Assembly: GCA_001799575.1 (NCBI GenBank)
Contig: MGTT01000026.1
Coordinates: forward strand, 55,205-119,204
Length of the DNA: 64,000 nucleotides
Source: Elusimicrobia bacterium GWA2_56_46
Lineage (GTDB): Bacteria; Elusimicrobiota; Elusimicrobia; Elusimicrobiales; UBA9959
Direction: 5' to 3'
In this document: piece after piece, positions 33,255 to 41,973 of the stretch
Position numbering within the stretch: position 1 is the first letter of the stretch
Layout: each line of letters begins with the position of its first letter
The notes under the pieces: model-generated
What the model was told of the DNA's origin: nothing
The model's database searches: none
The model's input: the letters and a program-made list of their open reading frames with translations, nothing else
Position numbers and translations under genes: made by a program

Positions 33255-33980
33255 ATGAAAAAGAAAATAATACCTGTATTGATAATCGCGGTCGCGGCGG
33301 GCGCCGTTCTGATAAAGGCGCGCGGCGGCCGGGATTTCCGCTACAGCGGGACGGTGGAAGCCACCGAGATAGACCTCTCCGCGCGTATTTCCGGCGTGGT
33401 GGAATCCTATGGCGCGCGGGAGGGGGATCCGGTAAAAAAGGGCGCCGTCGTGGCGGCGCTGGACTGCGCCGATCTGCTTCTGGCCTCAGGCATAGCCGCC
33501 GAAGACTTCAAACGCGCCGCGGAACTTTATAAAGGCGGTTCGGTTTCCAAAGAGAATTACGACCGCCTGAAATACAAACGCGACGATTCAGCCCTGAAAG
33601 TGGAATGGTGTTCGGTAAAGTCTCCGGTCCAGGGCCGTCTGCTCTATGCCTACCGGGAAAAAGGGGAGCTGGTGTCCCCGGGAACAAAACTTGCCACCGT
33701 GGCCGATCTCACCGAGGTGTGGGCCTATGTTTACGTGCCGCACGATATGCTGGCCGGGCTTCAACCGGGCATGGAGGTCAAAGGTTTTTTGCCCGAGGCC
33801 GGCGACAGGGATTTCCCCGGCCGGATCTCCGTGATCTATTCCGAGGCCGAATTTACGCCCAAGAACGTGCAGACCCGCAAGGAGCGCACCCGGCTGGTCT
33901 TCGCCGTCAAGGTCAGTTTCCCCAATCCGGATGAAACGCTCAAGCCGGGTATGACGATAGAAGTTAAACTGCCGGAATAG
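33255..33980 (+). CDS. HlyD/YbhG-type membrane fusion protein
   Basis: 241 residues, rather short for the family because the coiled-coil hairpin is small. N-terminal membrane anchor (IIPVLIIAVAAGAVLI). The lipoyl-like halves are visible as YSGTVEATEIDLSARISG and CSVKSPVQGRLLYAYREKG. The beta-barrel part includes LVSPGTKLATVADLTEVWAY and PGMEVKGFLPE. It links the inner-membrane ABC permeases with the TolC channel. It lies 2 bp after the TolC-like gene. Confidence 0.88.
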   Translation: MKKKIIPVLIIAVAAGAVLIKARGGRDFRYSGTVEATEIDLSARISGVVESYGAREGDPVKKGAVVAALDCADLLLASGIAAEDFKRAAELYKGGSVSKENYDRLKYKRDDSALKVEWCSVKSPVQGRLLYAYREKGELVSPGTKLATVADLTEVWAYVYVPHDMLAGLQPGMEVKGFLPEAGDRDFPGRISVIYSEAEFTPKNVQTRKERTRLVFAVKVSFPNPDETLKPGMTIEVKLPE

Positions 33981-33983
33981 GAA

Positions 33984-34011
33984 AAGGATTAAGGATAAAG
34001 GCTAAAGGATA
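33984..34011. repeat. Heptamer tandem repeat (AAGGATA type, 4 units)
   Basis: Units AAGGATT, AAGGATA, AAGGCTA, AAGGATA in the gap between the fusion-protein and first ATPase genes. The same unit family occurs at 37971 and, inverted, at 38023. Confidence 0.85.
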
Positions 34012-34023
34012 AGGGGCGGAACA

Positions 34024-34752
34024 GTGATTTTTTCTATACGGACGGAAAATTTAAAAAAATCATTCGGCGCGACCGCCGCGCTGGACGGGGTTTCGTTTGA
34101 TTTTTCAGCGGGTCTGCTGCACGGACTGATAGGCTCCGACGGGGCCGGGAAAACCACCACGCTGCGCCTGCTGGCGGGCCTGCTTAAGCCGTCGGCGGGC
34201 GGCATTCATTATTACAGGGACGGCAGGCCCGCCGCTTTCAGCGAACTGCGGCCGAGCCTGGCTTATATGCCGCAGCAGGCCAGCCTCTATCCCGACCTTT
34301 CGATAGACGAGCATCTGGAGTTCTTCCGGGAACTGTACCGGCTTGACGCGGCGGTTTATGCCAGGCGTTCGGCCGAACTTCTGGAGCTCACCCGCCTGGC
34401 TAAGTTCAGGGATCGCCGCGCGGGCCAGCTTTCCGGCGGAATGTACAAGAAACTCGGCCTTATGTGCGCGCTGCTCCAGTCTCCGTCGGTGCTGCTGCTG
34501 GACGAGCCCACCAACGGAGTGGATCCGATAAGCCGCAGGGAATTCTGGGAACTGCTTTACAGCCTGGCCGCGGACAGGATACTTATAATAGTCTCCACGG
34601 CCTATATGGACGAGGCTGAGCGCTGCGCCAGGGTGTATCTGCTGGATTCGGGGCTTCTGCTGGCTTCCGGCGAGCCCCGCGCGGTGCTTAAAGAGACCGG
34701 CGCCTCCAATTTCGAGGAGATCTTTATCAGGAAAGGGGCGTTGAATAAATGA
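34024..34752 (+). CDS. ABC transporter ATP-binding protein (first ATPase)
   Basis: 242 residues beginning at GTG. Walker A LIGSDGAGKTTTLRLLAG, Q-loop in MPQQASLYPDLS, signature LSGGMYKKLGLMCALL, Walker B VLLLDEPTNGVDPISRREFW; the H-loop position reads IIVSTAYMDEAERC, with Thr in place of the usual His. This matches one half of YbhF-type two-domain ATPases, here split into two genes. The H-loop substitution may mean asymmetric ATP hydrolysis with the second ATPase, which has a normal THYMDEAE. Start follows heptamer repeats; overlaps the next gene by ATGA. Confidence 0.9.
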   Translation: MIFSIRTENLKKSFGATAALDGVSFDFSAGLLHGLIGSDGAGKTTTLRLLAGLLKPSAGGIHYYRDGRPAAFSELRPSLAYMPQQASLYPDLSIDEHLEFFRELYRLDAAVYARRSAELLELTRLAKFRDRRAGQLSGGMYKKLGLMCALLQSPSVLLLDEPTNGVDPISRREFWELLYSLAADRILIIVSTAYMDEAERCARVYLLDSGLLLASGEPRAVLKETGASNFEEIFIRKGALNK

Positions 34753-35672
34753 ACTCCGCCGCCCTTGAGGTTAAAGGACTGTCCATAAAGTTCGGCGATT
34801 TTACCGCCGTGGATAATATCTCTTTTTCCGTGAACCGCGGAGAGATCTTCGGTTTTCTCGGGGCCAACGGCGCGGGGAAAACCACCACCATACGCATGCT
34901 CTGCGGTCTGTTGTCGCCCACCTCCGGTTCCGCTCTGGTGGGCGGCCTGGGGTTTGAGGACGGCGGGTGGGGCATTAAAAAGATAGTGGGCTATATGTCC
35001 CAGAAGTTCACGCTTTACAACGACCTGACCGTCGGTGAAAACCTGGATTTCGCGGCGGGGCTGCGCAAACTGGATCCCGCTTACGCTAAAAAGCGCCGCG
35101 AAGAATTGTTCGGACTGATAGGCTTTGAAAAGCCGCTTTCGTCCAAAGTCTCGGCCCTGCCGGGCGGCATCAAGCAGGAGCTGGCGCTGGCCGCGGCCAT
35201 GCTGCACGATCCGGAGATCGTCTTTCTCGACGAGCCCACCTCGGGGGTGGCGCCGGCTTCCCGCGCCAGGTTCTGGGCGCTGATACGGAAGATAACAGGC
35301 CTGGGCAAAACGGTGATAGTTACCACGCATTACATGGATGAGGCCGAGCAGTGCGGCCGCATAGCCCTGATGCGCGCGGGCCGCCTGATAGCGCTGGGCT
35401 CTCCTGAAGAATTGAAAAAATCCGCCTTCCCCGGCCCCATGGCGGAACTGGATTTTAAGGGGGCCGAAGCGGCCTCCTTTATTTCCGGGCTGGAAAAAGC
35501 CGCCGGGCTGCTGGAGTTTGCGCCGCAGGGCATGCGCTGGCACGCCGCTTTTTCCGATAAGGCCTCGATGGACGCCGCGCTGCGCGGGCTGCCGCATTCC
35601 GCTTCGGTCGCGCTGATAAAGCCCTCGCTTGAAGACGTGTTCATAAGGCTCGTAGAAGGAACCGAGAGATAA
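34749..35672 (+). CDS. ABC transporter ATP-binding protein (second ATPase)
   Basis: 307 residues. Walker A LGANGAGKTTTIRMLCGL, Q-loop MSQKFTLYNDLTVGENL, signature LPGGIKQELALAAAML (Ser of LSGG replaced by Pro), Walker B IVFLDEPTSGVAPASRARFW, and an intact H-loop VTTHYMDEAEQC. A C-terminal ~80-residue extension follows (GPMAELDFKGAEAASFISGL). It pairs with the preceding ATPase, giving a heterodimer in which each subunit carries one altered motif. Exporter of unknown substrate, probably drugs or hydrophobic compounds by analogy with YbhF. Confidence 0.9.
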   Translation: MNSAALEVKGLSIKFGDFTAVDNISFSVNRGEIFGFLGANGAGKTTTIRMLCGLLSPTSGSALVGGLGFEDGGWGIKKIVGYMSQKFTLYNDLTVGENLDFAAGLRKLDPAYAKKRREELFGLIGFEKPLSSKVSALPGGIKQELALAAAMLHDPEIVFLDEPTSGVAPASRARFWALIRKITGLGKTVIVTTHYMDEAEQCGRIALMRAGRLIALGSPEELKKSAFPGPMAELDFKGAEAASFISGLEKAAGLLEFAPQGMRWHAAFSDKASMDAALRGLPHSASVALIKPSLEDVFIRLVEGTER

Positions 35673-35685
35673 CCACTGTAAATTT

Positions 35686-36813
35686 ATGTCTTTCAATATT
35701 CACCGGGCTTATGCTATCGCGCGCAAAGAGGTTATGCACGTTCTGCGCGATCCGTTCACGCTGGCGCTGGCCCTGGGCCTGCCGGTGATGCTGGTCACTT
35801 TCTTCGGCTACGCCATAGATTTCGAGGTTAAGGACATAAGCCTGGCCGTCTCGGACCGGGACAACGGGCCGGCCGCCCGCAGGCTCAAAGAGATCTTCTC
35901 GTCTTCCGGCTATTTTTACGTCGTAGCTCCCGCCGCCGGCGCGGGCCCCGTAGCCATGCTGGATTCGGAGAGGGCTTCCGCGGCGCTTTTTATAGAGCCG
36001 GGTTTTTCCAAAAAAATAAAAGGCGGCGATCCGGCGGAGGCGCAGTTCGTGCTGGACGGGAGCGACAACTCCAAAGCGGCGGCCGTGCTCGGCTATCTGC
36101 CCGGCATACAGCGCGCCGCCCAAAGCCGGCTGGCTGATCCCGCGAAGCTGTTGTTAAGCGCAGCGGATCCGCTTTCGGTTGAGACCCGCTTCCTCTACAA
36201 CCCGGAGTTGAACAGCCGCTGGTTCACCGTTCCAGGCCTGGCCGCGATAATCATAGGGCTGCTGGCGATAATGCTCACGGCGCTGACCGTGGCCCGGGAA
36301 TGGGAGAACGGCTCCATGGAACTGCTGCTTTCAACCCCGGTGCGCCCGCTTGAAATAATAGCCGGCAAGCTGCTTCCCTACGGTATACTGGTGCTGGCGG
36401 GAGTGTTTTTCGTATACCTGGTATCCAGGCTGGTTTTCGGCGTGCCTTTCGCGGGCAGCCATCTGCTTTACCTGGCGGCCTGCCTGCTTTTCATAACCGC
36501 CGCGCTCTCGCAGGGCTTGTTGATCTCGGTGCTGACGCGCCAGCAGCAGGTGGCCATGCAGTTCGGCATGATAACAGGCTTGCTGCCCTCCATGCTGTTG
36601 TCCGGTTTTATTTTTCCCGTGGAGAGTATGCCGGCGTTTTTTCAGTATCTGACCATGCTGCTGCCGCCGAGATGGTTCATGGCGGCGGCACGCGGGATAA
36701 CGCTGAAGGGGGCGGATCTCGTCGAACTGGCCGTGCCGTTCCTGGCGCTGGGGCTCCTGAGCGCCGGGATGCTGGCGCTGGCGCTGAAAAAATTCAAGAC
36801 GGATCTGGAATAG
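35686..36813 (+). CDS. ABC-2-type permease (YbhS/YbhR-like), first
   Basis: 375 residues. N-terminal membrane helix (FTLALALGLPVMLVTFFGYA), a large periplasmic loop of ~150 residues, then five or so helices: VPGLAAIIIGLLAIMLTALT, LPYGILVLAGVFFVYLVS, YLAACLLFITAALSQGLLIS and LPSMLLSGFIFPVESMP, ending LLSAGMLALALKKF. The conserved REWENGSMELLLSTPVRPLE cytoplasmic element is present. It forms the membrane channel with the second permease. Thirteen bp after the ATPase gene. Confidence 0.9.
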   Translation: MSFNIHRAYAIARKEVMHVLRDPFTLALALGLPVMLVTFFGYAIDFEVKDISLAVSDRDNGPAARRLKEIFSSSGYFYVVAPAAGAGPVAMLDSERASAALFIEPGFSKKIKGGDPAEAQFVLDGSDNSKAAAVLGYLPGIQRAAQSRLADPAKLLLSAADPLSVETRFLYNPELNSRWFTVPGLAAIIIGLLAIMLTALTVAREWENGSMELLLSTPVRPLEIIAGKLLPYGILVLAGVFFVYLVSRLVFGVPFAGSHLLYLAACLLFITAALSQGLLISVLTRQQQVAMQFGMITGLLPSMLLSGFIFPVESMPAFFQYLTMLLPPRWFMAAARGITLKGADLVELAVPFLALGLLSAGMLALALKKFKTDLE

Positions 36814-36861
36814 GGATGAGGGATGAGGGATGAGGGATGAGGGATGAGGGATGAGGGATTG
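36813..36861. repeat. Heptamer tandem repeat (GGGATGA, 7 units)
   Basis: Six perfect GGGATGA units and a seventh GGGATTG, beginning on the last base of the permease stop codon and ending 11 bp before the next start. The most homogeneous heptamer array in the window, so probably the youngest. Confidence 0.95.
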
Positions 36862-36871
36862 AAGAAGACTT

Positions 36872-37972
36872 ATGAACAGGACTTTGAGGGCGTTCATTAA
36901 GAAAGAGCTGACGCAGACGCTGCGCGATATCAGGATGCGCGCGCTGCTTTTCGGCGCGCCCGTAATACAGATGACCGTCTTCGGACTTGCGCTTTCCACC
37001 GAGATACGGAACATCAAACTCGCGGCTTTTTCCCGCCCCGGTGACGTTATGTTCGAGCGCGTCACGGAAAGTTTTTACTCCTCGGGCTGGTTTGTCCGCG
37101 CCGGCCGCGAGGCCGGGGAAGATCCTTTTGAACTTATAGCCTCCGGACGGGCCGACGCGGTGCTGATAGCCCCGAAAGAGGGACTGGCGCGTTCGGCCGG
37201 GCGCGGCGGCGGAAAAATGCAACTGCTGGCGGACGCTTCCAACGCCACCAAGGCCAGGGCGGTAGAGGCGTACGCCAGGAACATAATAGCGGCCGCCGCC
37301 GTCAGGGAATACGGCGCCGCGGGTGCGCCGGCGCTCAGGTTCGACGTAAGGGTGCTCTACAACCCGGCCATGGAATCCTCGATGTTCCTGGTGCCGGGTG
37401 TGATGGGGATGCTGGTCTGCCTGATAACCATAATACTGACGGCTATGTCGCTTACGCGCGAAAGGGAAATGGGGACTTTCGAGACCATCGTCTCCGCACC
37501 GCTTTCCAATACCGAGGTGCTGCTGGGCAAGACCGTGCCTTACATAATCCTGGGCCTGGCGGACGCGGCTCTCGTGGTGCTGGCCGGTTACCTGATCTTC
37601 GGGGTGCCGGTGCGCGGGCCGCTGTGGCAGCTTGGCCTTGCCTCGTTCGTTTTTGTCATCAACACGGTCAGTATCGGCACTTTTATTTCCACGGTCTCGA
37701 AGAACCAGCAGCAGGCCATGCTTGGCGGTTTCATGTTCCTGTTCCCGGCCATACTGATGAGCGGCGTGATGTATCCGGTGGAGAATATGCCGAAAGCCGT
37801 GATCGCGGCCGCCTACCTGGATCCGCTGATGTATTTCGTGCGCCTTTTCCGCAATATCATGCTGAAAGGCGGGGACACGCGCGTTTTCTGGACCAACCTC
37901 GGCGCGCTTTGTCTTATGGCGGTTTTTACGTCCGGCCTGGCCTACAAGCGCTTCCGGCAGACGCTTAACTAA
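36872..37972 (+). CDS. ABC-2-type permease (YbhS/YbhR-like), second
   Basis: 366 residues with the same layout as the preceding permease: an N-terminal amphipathic FIKKELTQTLRDIRMRALLF, a periplasmic loop, then FLVPGVMGMLVCLITIILTA, the cytoplasmic TREREMGTFETIVSAPLSN element, PYIILGLADAALVVLAGYLI and FLFPAILMSGVMYPVENMP. Last gene of the exporter operon. Translation must cross a 49-bp heptamer array that contains no ribosome-binding site of its own beyond the GGGATGA units. Confidence 0.9.
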   Translation: MNRTLRAFIKKELTQTLRDIRMRALLFGAPVIQMTVFGLALSTEIRNIKLAAFSRPGDVMFERVTESFYSSGWFVRAGREAGEDPFELIASGRADAVLIAPKEGLARSAGRGGGKMQLLADASNATKARAVEAYARNIIAAAAVREYGAAGAPALRFDVRVLYNPAMESSMFLVPGVMGMLVCLITIILTAMSLTREREMGTFETIVSAPLSNTEVLLGKTVPYIILGLADAALVVLAGYLIFGVPVRGPLWQLGLASFVFVINTVSIGTFISTVSKNQQQAMLGGFMFLFPAILMSGVMYPVENMPKAVIAAAYLDPLMYFVRLFRNIMLKGGDTRVFWTNLGALCLMAVFTSGLAYKRFRQTLN

Positions 37973-37991
37973 GGCTAAAGGATTAAGGGAA
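37971..37991. repeat. Heptamer repeat (AAGGCTA type, 3 units)
   Basis: AAGGCTA, AAGGATT, AAGGGAA overlapping the stop codon of the second permease. Confidence 0.7.
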
Positions 37992-38022
37992 AACACGGAG
38001 AAGATATAAATATTTTTTTACC

Positions 38023-38050
38023 CTTTAGCCTTTATCCCTCATCCTTTAGC
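38023..38050. repeat. Heptamer repeat (CTTTAGC type, 4 units), inverted relative to 37971
   Basis: CTTTAGC, CTTTATC, CCTCATC, CTTTAGC. On the minus strand these read GCTAAAG, GATGAGG, GATAAAG, which mixes the unit types of the arrays at 33984 and 36813 and points to a common source. Confidence 0.85.
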
Positions 38051-38053
38051 CTT

Positions 38054-38081
38054 CCTGAAAAATTCAACTGAATTTTTCAGG
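38054..38081. repeat. 28-bp perfect hairpin, copy 2
   Basis: Identical to 5676-5703. On the minus strand it begins at the base after the TAA (38084-38082) of the nucleotidase-like gene. It lies between convergent genes and is a likely bidirectional terminator. Confidence 0.85.
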
Positions 38082-40853
38082 TTAGTATTTCAGTTTGAAG
38101 AGGCGGGAATAATTCAGGGAGAAGCCGGTCATGATGTTGGTGGCCGTGCCGCTCGCGAGTTTGCCCGTGGCCAGGAAAAAATTGAAGAATGGGCTTATCA
38201 TGATATCTCCGTACAGCCTCGTGCTGAGTTTGAAATTCAGTTCCAGCCTTTGTTTCAGGTCGGCCGCCGTGTCGAACCTGCTCCTGGCGAAATTCCTGTA
38301 ATTCCCGTCGGCGGTGAGTATAAGCGCCGTGCCCGGCAGCGGCATATTCATCCCGAAACCGACCTCGGCCGCGTATTTGGTCCTGGCCGGATTATACGTG
38401 TATTCCTGTTCGGTTACCAGGCCGGTGTAAAGCTCCCGGATATAAGCTCCCTCGAAAAGCTTCAGACCCGCTCTGCCCCGCACGATCTTCCTTTTTGGCA
38501 GGCCGGGCTGGCGGGTGAATTCCGTGTCGTATGCCAGGTTGAGGAACGGGCCCAGAACCATGGGGCCGAGAAAACCGTTATAGCGCAGAAACTGGTGTTT
38601 TAATTCATTTTCGATGAGAAGCTGGTCCACGCTTTCGGTTTCTGTGCGGGGCTGGTCTTTGGGGCGCAGGGTTATTCTGCCGTAATCCGCCGACACTCCG
38701 GAGTCAAAACGCAGGTTTCCGCTGTAAAACTCGGAAAACAGTTTTCCCGAGCCCTGGAAATACGTCTGTCCGGACGTCCGCAGCCGGGAATCGCTTACCT
38801 GCGAGAAATTTTCGGTATGCCTGACGCCGGTGTCGCTAAGTTGAAGCGAGATGTCCCTGAGATTCAGCCGCCAGACGGGTTTACGGACCGGTTTGTTTTC
38901 TATCAGTTTTTTGATCGCCGCTTCCCAGGCTCTGTCGTCGCCGCCGGAGTCTTTTTTTATTTTCTCCAGGGATTCCAATACGATAGTGTTGAGCGTCTTT
39001 TCTTCATAACCGGCTATCCTGGCGTTTTTCAGCTGCGGATATTTGTCCGTTTCTTTCAGCAATCTGGCGGGAAAGGCCGCCAGATAAAATTCGGAGTCTC
39101 TGACCGGAAGGCCCGAGATGCGTTTTTCAGGTCCCAGCCCGGAAACGGCGAAATAATCTTTGCCCTGGTATTTCTGATAGCCGGTGTCCTCTTCCGGCGC
39201 CAGCTTGAAATCAAATTTGGGCATCAGCGCCCGGATCAAGCTGCCGGGAACCCAGGCTCTTACTACTTTGTCCTCCTCGCCCAGCCATATTCTAACCAGA
39301 GAGGCGGGGACGTCTCCGGGAACATTGCTGGAGAATGGCTGGATCTTCATAAAAGCTATTTCCGCGCCGGCCCGCTCTTTCAGCGTTGAAACCACGATAT
39401 TTTTAAAATCCAACTGCGAGTATACTCTAGGATGCGACGGGTCTTTGTATATTTTCCTCGGATCCGGCAGGAGCGTTTCTTTCAGGCCGAAATGATGTTG
39501 GATTATTTGTTCCTTGAAAAGGTCGTACTCGCTGTCGTACAGGATGTCCTCGGGCGCGGCGGGGATGGTCTGGGTCCGCACGGTTTTCAGCGCCCCGCTT
39601 TCCGAAAACCCTAAAGTTACTCCGCCCACTCCGCGCGAATCCCTGATGATCAAAGCGGCGGGCGCGATGTGGAACTCCGTGTCCCAGGAGTCAAGAGCTA
39701 TCTCTTCCCTTCGTGTCCCGCTCTTTTCCCAGCTTTTCGAGCCTACGACTATATCCACGCCGGGAATTTGCCGGAAGTGGAAGTCGGTGTCTTCCTGCGG
39801 AATCGCCACTACCAGTTTAACGTTCTGTGCGCCTCTAAGTTCCTCCACCAGGCTGCTACGGAATCCCAGGTCAATCGGATCTTTCACAATTACCGGCACA
39901 TCGCTGAGATCTGCAAGCTGCGCCGCGTTGGGAGGGATAAAAGAGACAAAAGCGACGCGCACGCCGTTCAATTCCTTTATAACATAGGGTTTCACCAGTT
40001 CTGCGAATTTGGCGTCTTTTATTTCTATATTGGAGCAGATAAAGCTCATCGCGCCTGCCGGGATCGGGTCGGTTCGCGTGCGTGACCATTCCCAGAGATA
40101 ACGCAGATCATCGGGGCCAAGCGCGGTAATATCGGTCTTGAATTTTTCCAGCCGCGCTATCGCTTTATCGGCCGGCATTCCTATTACGTTGGACACAAGT
40201 CTGCCGCCGAGCCCCAGGCTTATGAGGATATTCCTGTCTTTGAGCGAGGATCTTTCCAGCACGGATCTGCTGAAGCCGCTCATGCCCTGGGGGAAACAGG
40301 ATTCCGTGGCCGTTATTTTTTTGCCCCCGGCGTCTATGCCATAGACAATGTTGATTGTGGGCGACCACCGGCCGCCGGGCGTTTTGTTCAGATCCAGCGC
40401 GGCGAATATTTTTCCACCCGGCGTGACGCCCGTTACCAGGTCCGCCCGCGCTCTTCCCACGGTGAAATAGCCTAACTGGCTCCGGACTATCAGGTCGGAG
40501 ACGGCGGAAGGCAGGGCGGGGGAGGAAACAAGAATGGAGTTCCCGCCAAACAAGATATCGGTCTCCCCCGTTTTGATATAAGTGGTGGTTCTGTTCAGTT
40601 CGTCCAGGGAGATCTCCTGCGGTGTTCCGATCATGAAGCGCCGGCCGTCGGTGCGGGAAACCTCGGTGCCCACGGATCCTATTTTGAAAGTATCCGTTGA
40701 TCTCGCGGTTTTTTCCAGATCTGAAACAAAATCAAAGCCTATCCGGAAATCATGGTCGAAATAAAAAATGCCCGCTTCTTTCGGCGGTTCGGCCGCGGGG
40801 GAAAGCGGCGGGGCCGCCAGCAGGATGCCTGAAAGAACCAGCGCAAGTTTCAT
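38082..40853 (-). CDS. Degenerate 5'-nucleotidase-like protein fused to a C-terminal beta-barrel
   Basis: 923 residues. Signal peptide LALVLSGILLAAPPLSPA. Residues ~200-420 resemble the metallophosphatase half of UshA-type nucleotidases: AMSFICSNIEIKDAKFAELV, then YVIKELNGVRVAFVSFIPPN, and VKLVVAIPQEDTDFHFRQIP followed by GVDIVVGSKSW where the family has a GHxH motif. The usual GNHE/D and GHxH metal ligands are missing, so catalysis is doubtful. Residues ~430-620 fit the C-terminal nucleotidase domain. From ~680 the chain turns into barrel-like strands (LRFDSGVSADYGRITLR, YIRELYTGLVTEQEYTYNP) ending FSLNYSRLFKLKY. Probably anchored in the outer membrane. Function unknown. Confidence 0.72.
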   Translation of the reverse strand: MKLALVLSGILLAAPPLSPAAEPPKEAGIFYFDHDFRIGFDFVSDLEKTARSTDTFKIGSVGTEVSRTDGRRFMIGTPQEISLDELNRTTTYIKTGETDILFGGNSILVSSPALPSAVSDLIVRSQLGYFTVGRARADLVTGVTPGGKIFAALDLNKTPGGRWSPTINIVYGIDAGGKKITATESCFPQGMSGFSRSVLERSSLKDRNILISLGLGGRLVSNVIGMPADKAIARLEKFKTDITALGPDDLRYLWEWSRTRTDPIPAGAMSFICSNIEIKDAKFAELVKPYVIKELNGVRVAFVSFIPPNAAQLADLSDVPVIVKDPIDLGFRSSLVEELRGAQNVKLVVAIPQEDTDFHFRQIPGVDIVVGSKSWEKSGTRREEIALDSWDTEFHIAPAALIIRDSRGVGGVTLGFSESGALKTVRTQTIPAAPEDILYDSEYDLFKEQIIQHHFGLKETLLPDPRKIYKDPSHPRVYSQLDFKNIVVSTLKERAGAEIAFMKIQPFSSNVPGDVPASLVRIWLGEEDKVVRAWVPGSLIRALMPKFDFKLAPEEDTGYQKYQGKDYFAVSGLGPEKRISGLPVRDSEFYLAAFPARLLKETDKYPQLKNARIAGYEEKTLNTIVLESLEKIKKDSGGDDRAWEAAIKKLIENKPVRKPVWRLNLRDISLQLSDTGVRHTENFSQVSDSRLRTSGQTYFQGSGKLFSEFYSGNLRFDSGVSADYGRITLRPKDQPRTETESVDQLLIENELKHQFLRYNGFLGPMVLGPFLNLAYDTEFTRQPGLPKRKIVRGRAGLKLFEGAYIRELYTGLVTEQEYTYNPARTKYAAEVGFGMNMPLPGTALILTADGNYRNFARSRFDTAADLKQRLELNFKLSTRLYGDIMISPFFNFFLATGKLASGTATNIMTGFSLNYSRLFKLKY

Positions 40854-40878
40854 AATAGCAAAGTCTACAAAATTTCCG

Positions 40879-40942
40879 TATAATGAGGGGACGCCCTTAG
40901 TTAATTAGTTTATAACACGCTCCATGGGGGCTCCTTAAGGAG
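40879..40942 (+). promoter_or_regulatory. tdh promoter box and palindromic ribosome-binding site
   Basis: TATAAT at 40879-40884 with no good -35 box (TAGCAA at 17-bp spacing). The ribosome-binding site lies in a perfect 12-bp palindrome CTCCTTAAGGAG (40931-40942), which could hide the AAGGAG in a hairpin or between two transcripts. Confidence 0.45.
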
Positions 40943-40947
40943 AATTT

Positions 40948-41973
40948 ATGAAAGCGCTTGTAAAAAGGCACCGCGAAAAAGGCCTCTGGCTTGAGGACGT
41001 TCCCAGGCCGGAAATAACGGACAGCGAAGTTCTGATAAAGATAACTCAGACCGCCATCTGCGGAACCGACGTCCATATTTACCAGTGGGATGACTGGGCC
41101 CAGAAAACCATTCCCGTGCCCATGCACGTGGGCCACGAGTTCGTGGGAGAGATCGCCGGCATGGGAAAGAACGTGCAGGGGCTCGCCATCGGCGAGCGCG
41201 TTTCCGGCGAGGGCCACATAGTCTGCGGCCACTGCCGCAACTGCCGCGCCGGCCACAGGCATTTGTGCATAAACACCAGGGGAGTGGGCGTGAACCGCCC
41301 CGGCTGCTTCGCGGAATACCTGGCCATCCCGGCCGAAAACGTGTTCCCGATACCCGACGGCGTCAGCGACGACGAGGCCTCCATCCTTGACCCGCTGGGG
41401 AACGCGGTTCACACCGCTCTTTCTTTCGACCTTATAGGCGAGGACGTGCTGATCACCGGCGCCGGCCCCATAGGCATCATGGCCGCCGTGATCGCGCAGC
41501 ACGTGGGCGCGCGCCACGTCGTGATCACCGACGTTAACGAATACCGCATGGATCTGGCCCGCAAACTCGGCGTGCTTAATGTCGTGGACGCGCGCAGGGA
41601 AAAACTCAGCGACGTCATGCATCGCCTGAAAATGACGGAGGGGTTCGACGTGGGGCTTGAAATGTCGGGCAACGCCCAGGCTTTTAACGATATGATCCCC
41701 GCCGTGAAGATGGGCGCCAAAATAGCCCTGCTCGGCATCCTGCCGCCCAATACCACGATACCCTGGAACCAGATCATTTTCAAGGCCCTGTTACTGAAAG
41801 GCATTTACGGACGGGAGATGTTCGAGACCTGGTATAAGATGTGCGCCATGCTGACCAGCGGTCTCCACATAAAATCCATAATCACGCACAGGTTCCCGGC
41901 GGCGCGGTTCAAAGAAGGCTTCGAGGTCATGTCTTCCGGCAATTCCGGCAAGATCATCCTGGACTGGAAATGA
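40948..41973 (+). CDS. tdh: L-threonine 3-dehydrogenase
   Basis: 341 residues, full length, medium-chain dehydrogenase. Catalytic zinc region [14 protein letters not shown] and [12 protein letters not shown]; structural zinc cysteines [15 protein letters not shown]; the family-typical [22 protein letters not shown]-binding [18 protein letters not shown]. It oxidises threonine to 2-amino-3-oxobutyrate with NAD+, normally handed to a CoA ligase (Kbl), which is not in this window. A strong AAGGAG ribosome-binding site sits in a palindrome. The next gene overlaps by ATGA. Confidence 0.95.
   Translation: MKALVKRHREKGLWLEDVPRPEITDSEVLIKITQTAICGTDVHIYQWDDWAQKTIPVPMHVGHEFVGEIAGMGKNVQGLAIGERVSGEGHIVCGHCRNCRAGHRHLCINTRGVGVNRPGCFAEYLAIPAENVFPIPDGVSDDEASILDPLGNAVHTALSFDLIGEDVLITGAGPIGIMAAVIAQHVGARHVVITDVNEYRMDLARKLGVLNVVDARREKLSDVMHRLKMTEGFDVGLEMSGNAQAFNDMIPAVKMGAKIALLGILPPNTTIPWNQIIFKALLLKGIYGREMFETWYKMCAMLTSGLHIKSIITHRFPAARFKEGFEVMSSGNSGKIILDWK

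Noticed and set aside
36813..36861. CRISPR array
   Set aside because: Tandem 7-bp units without spacers and no cas genes nearby.
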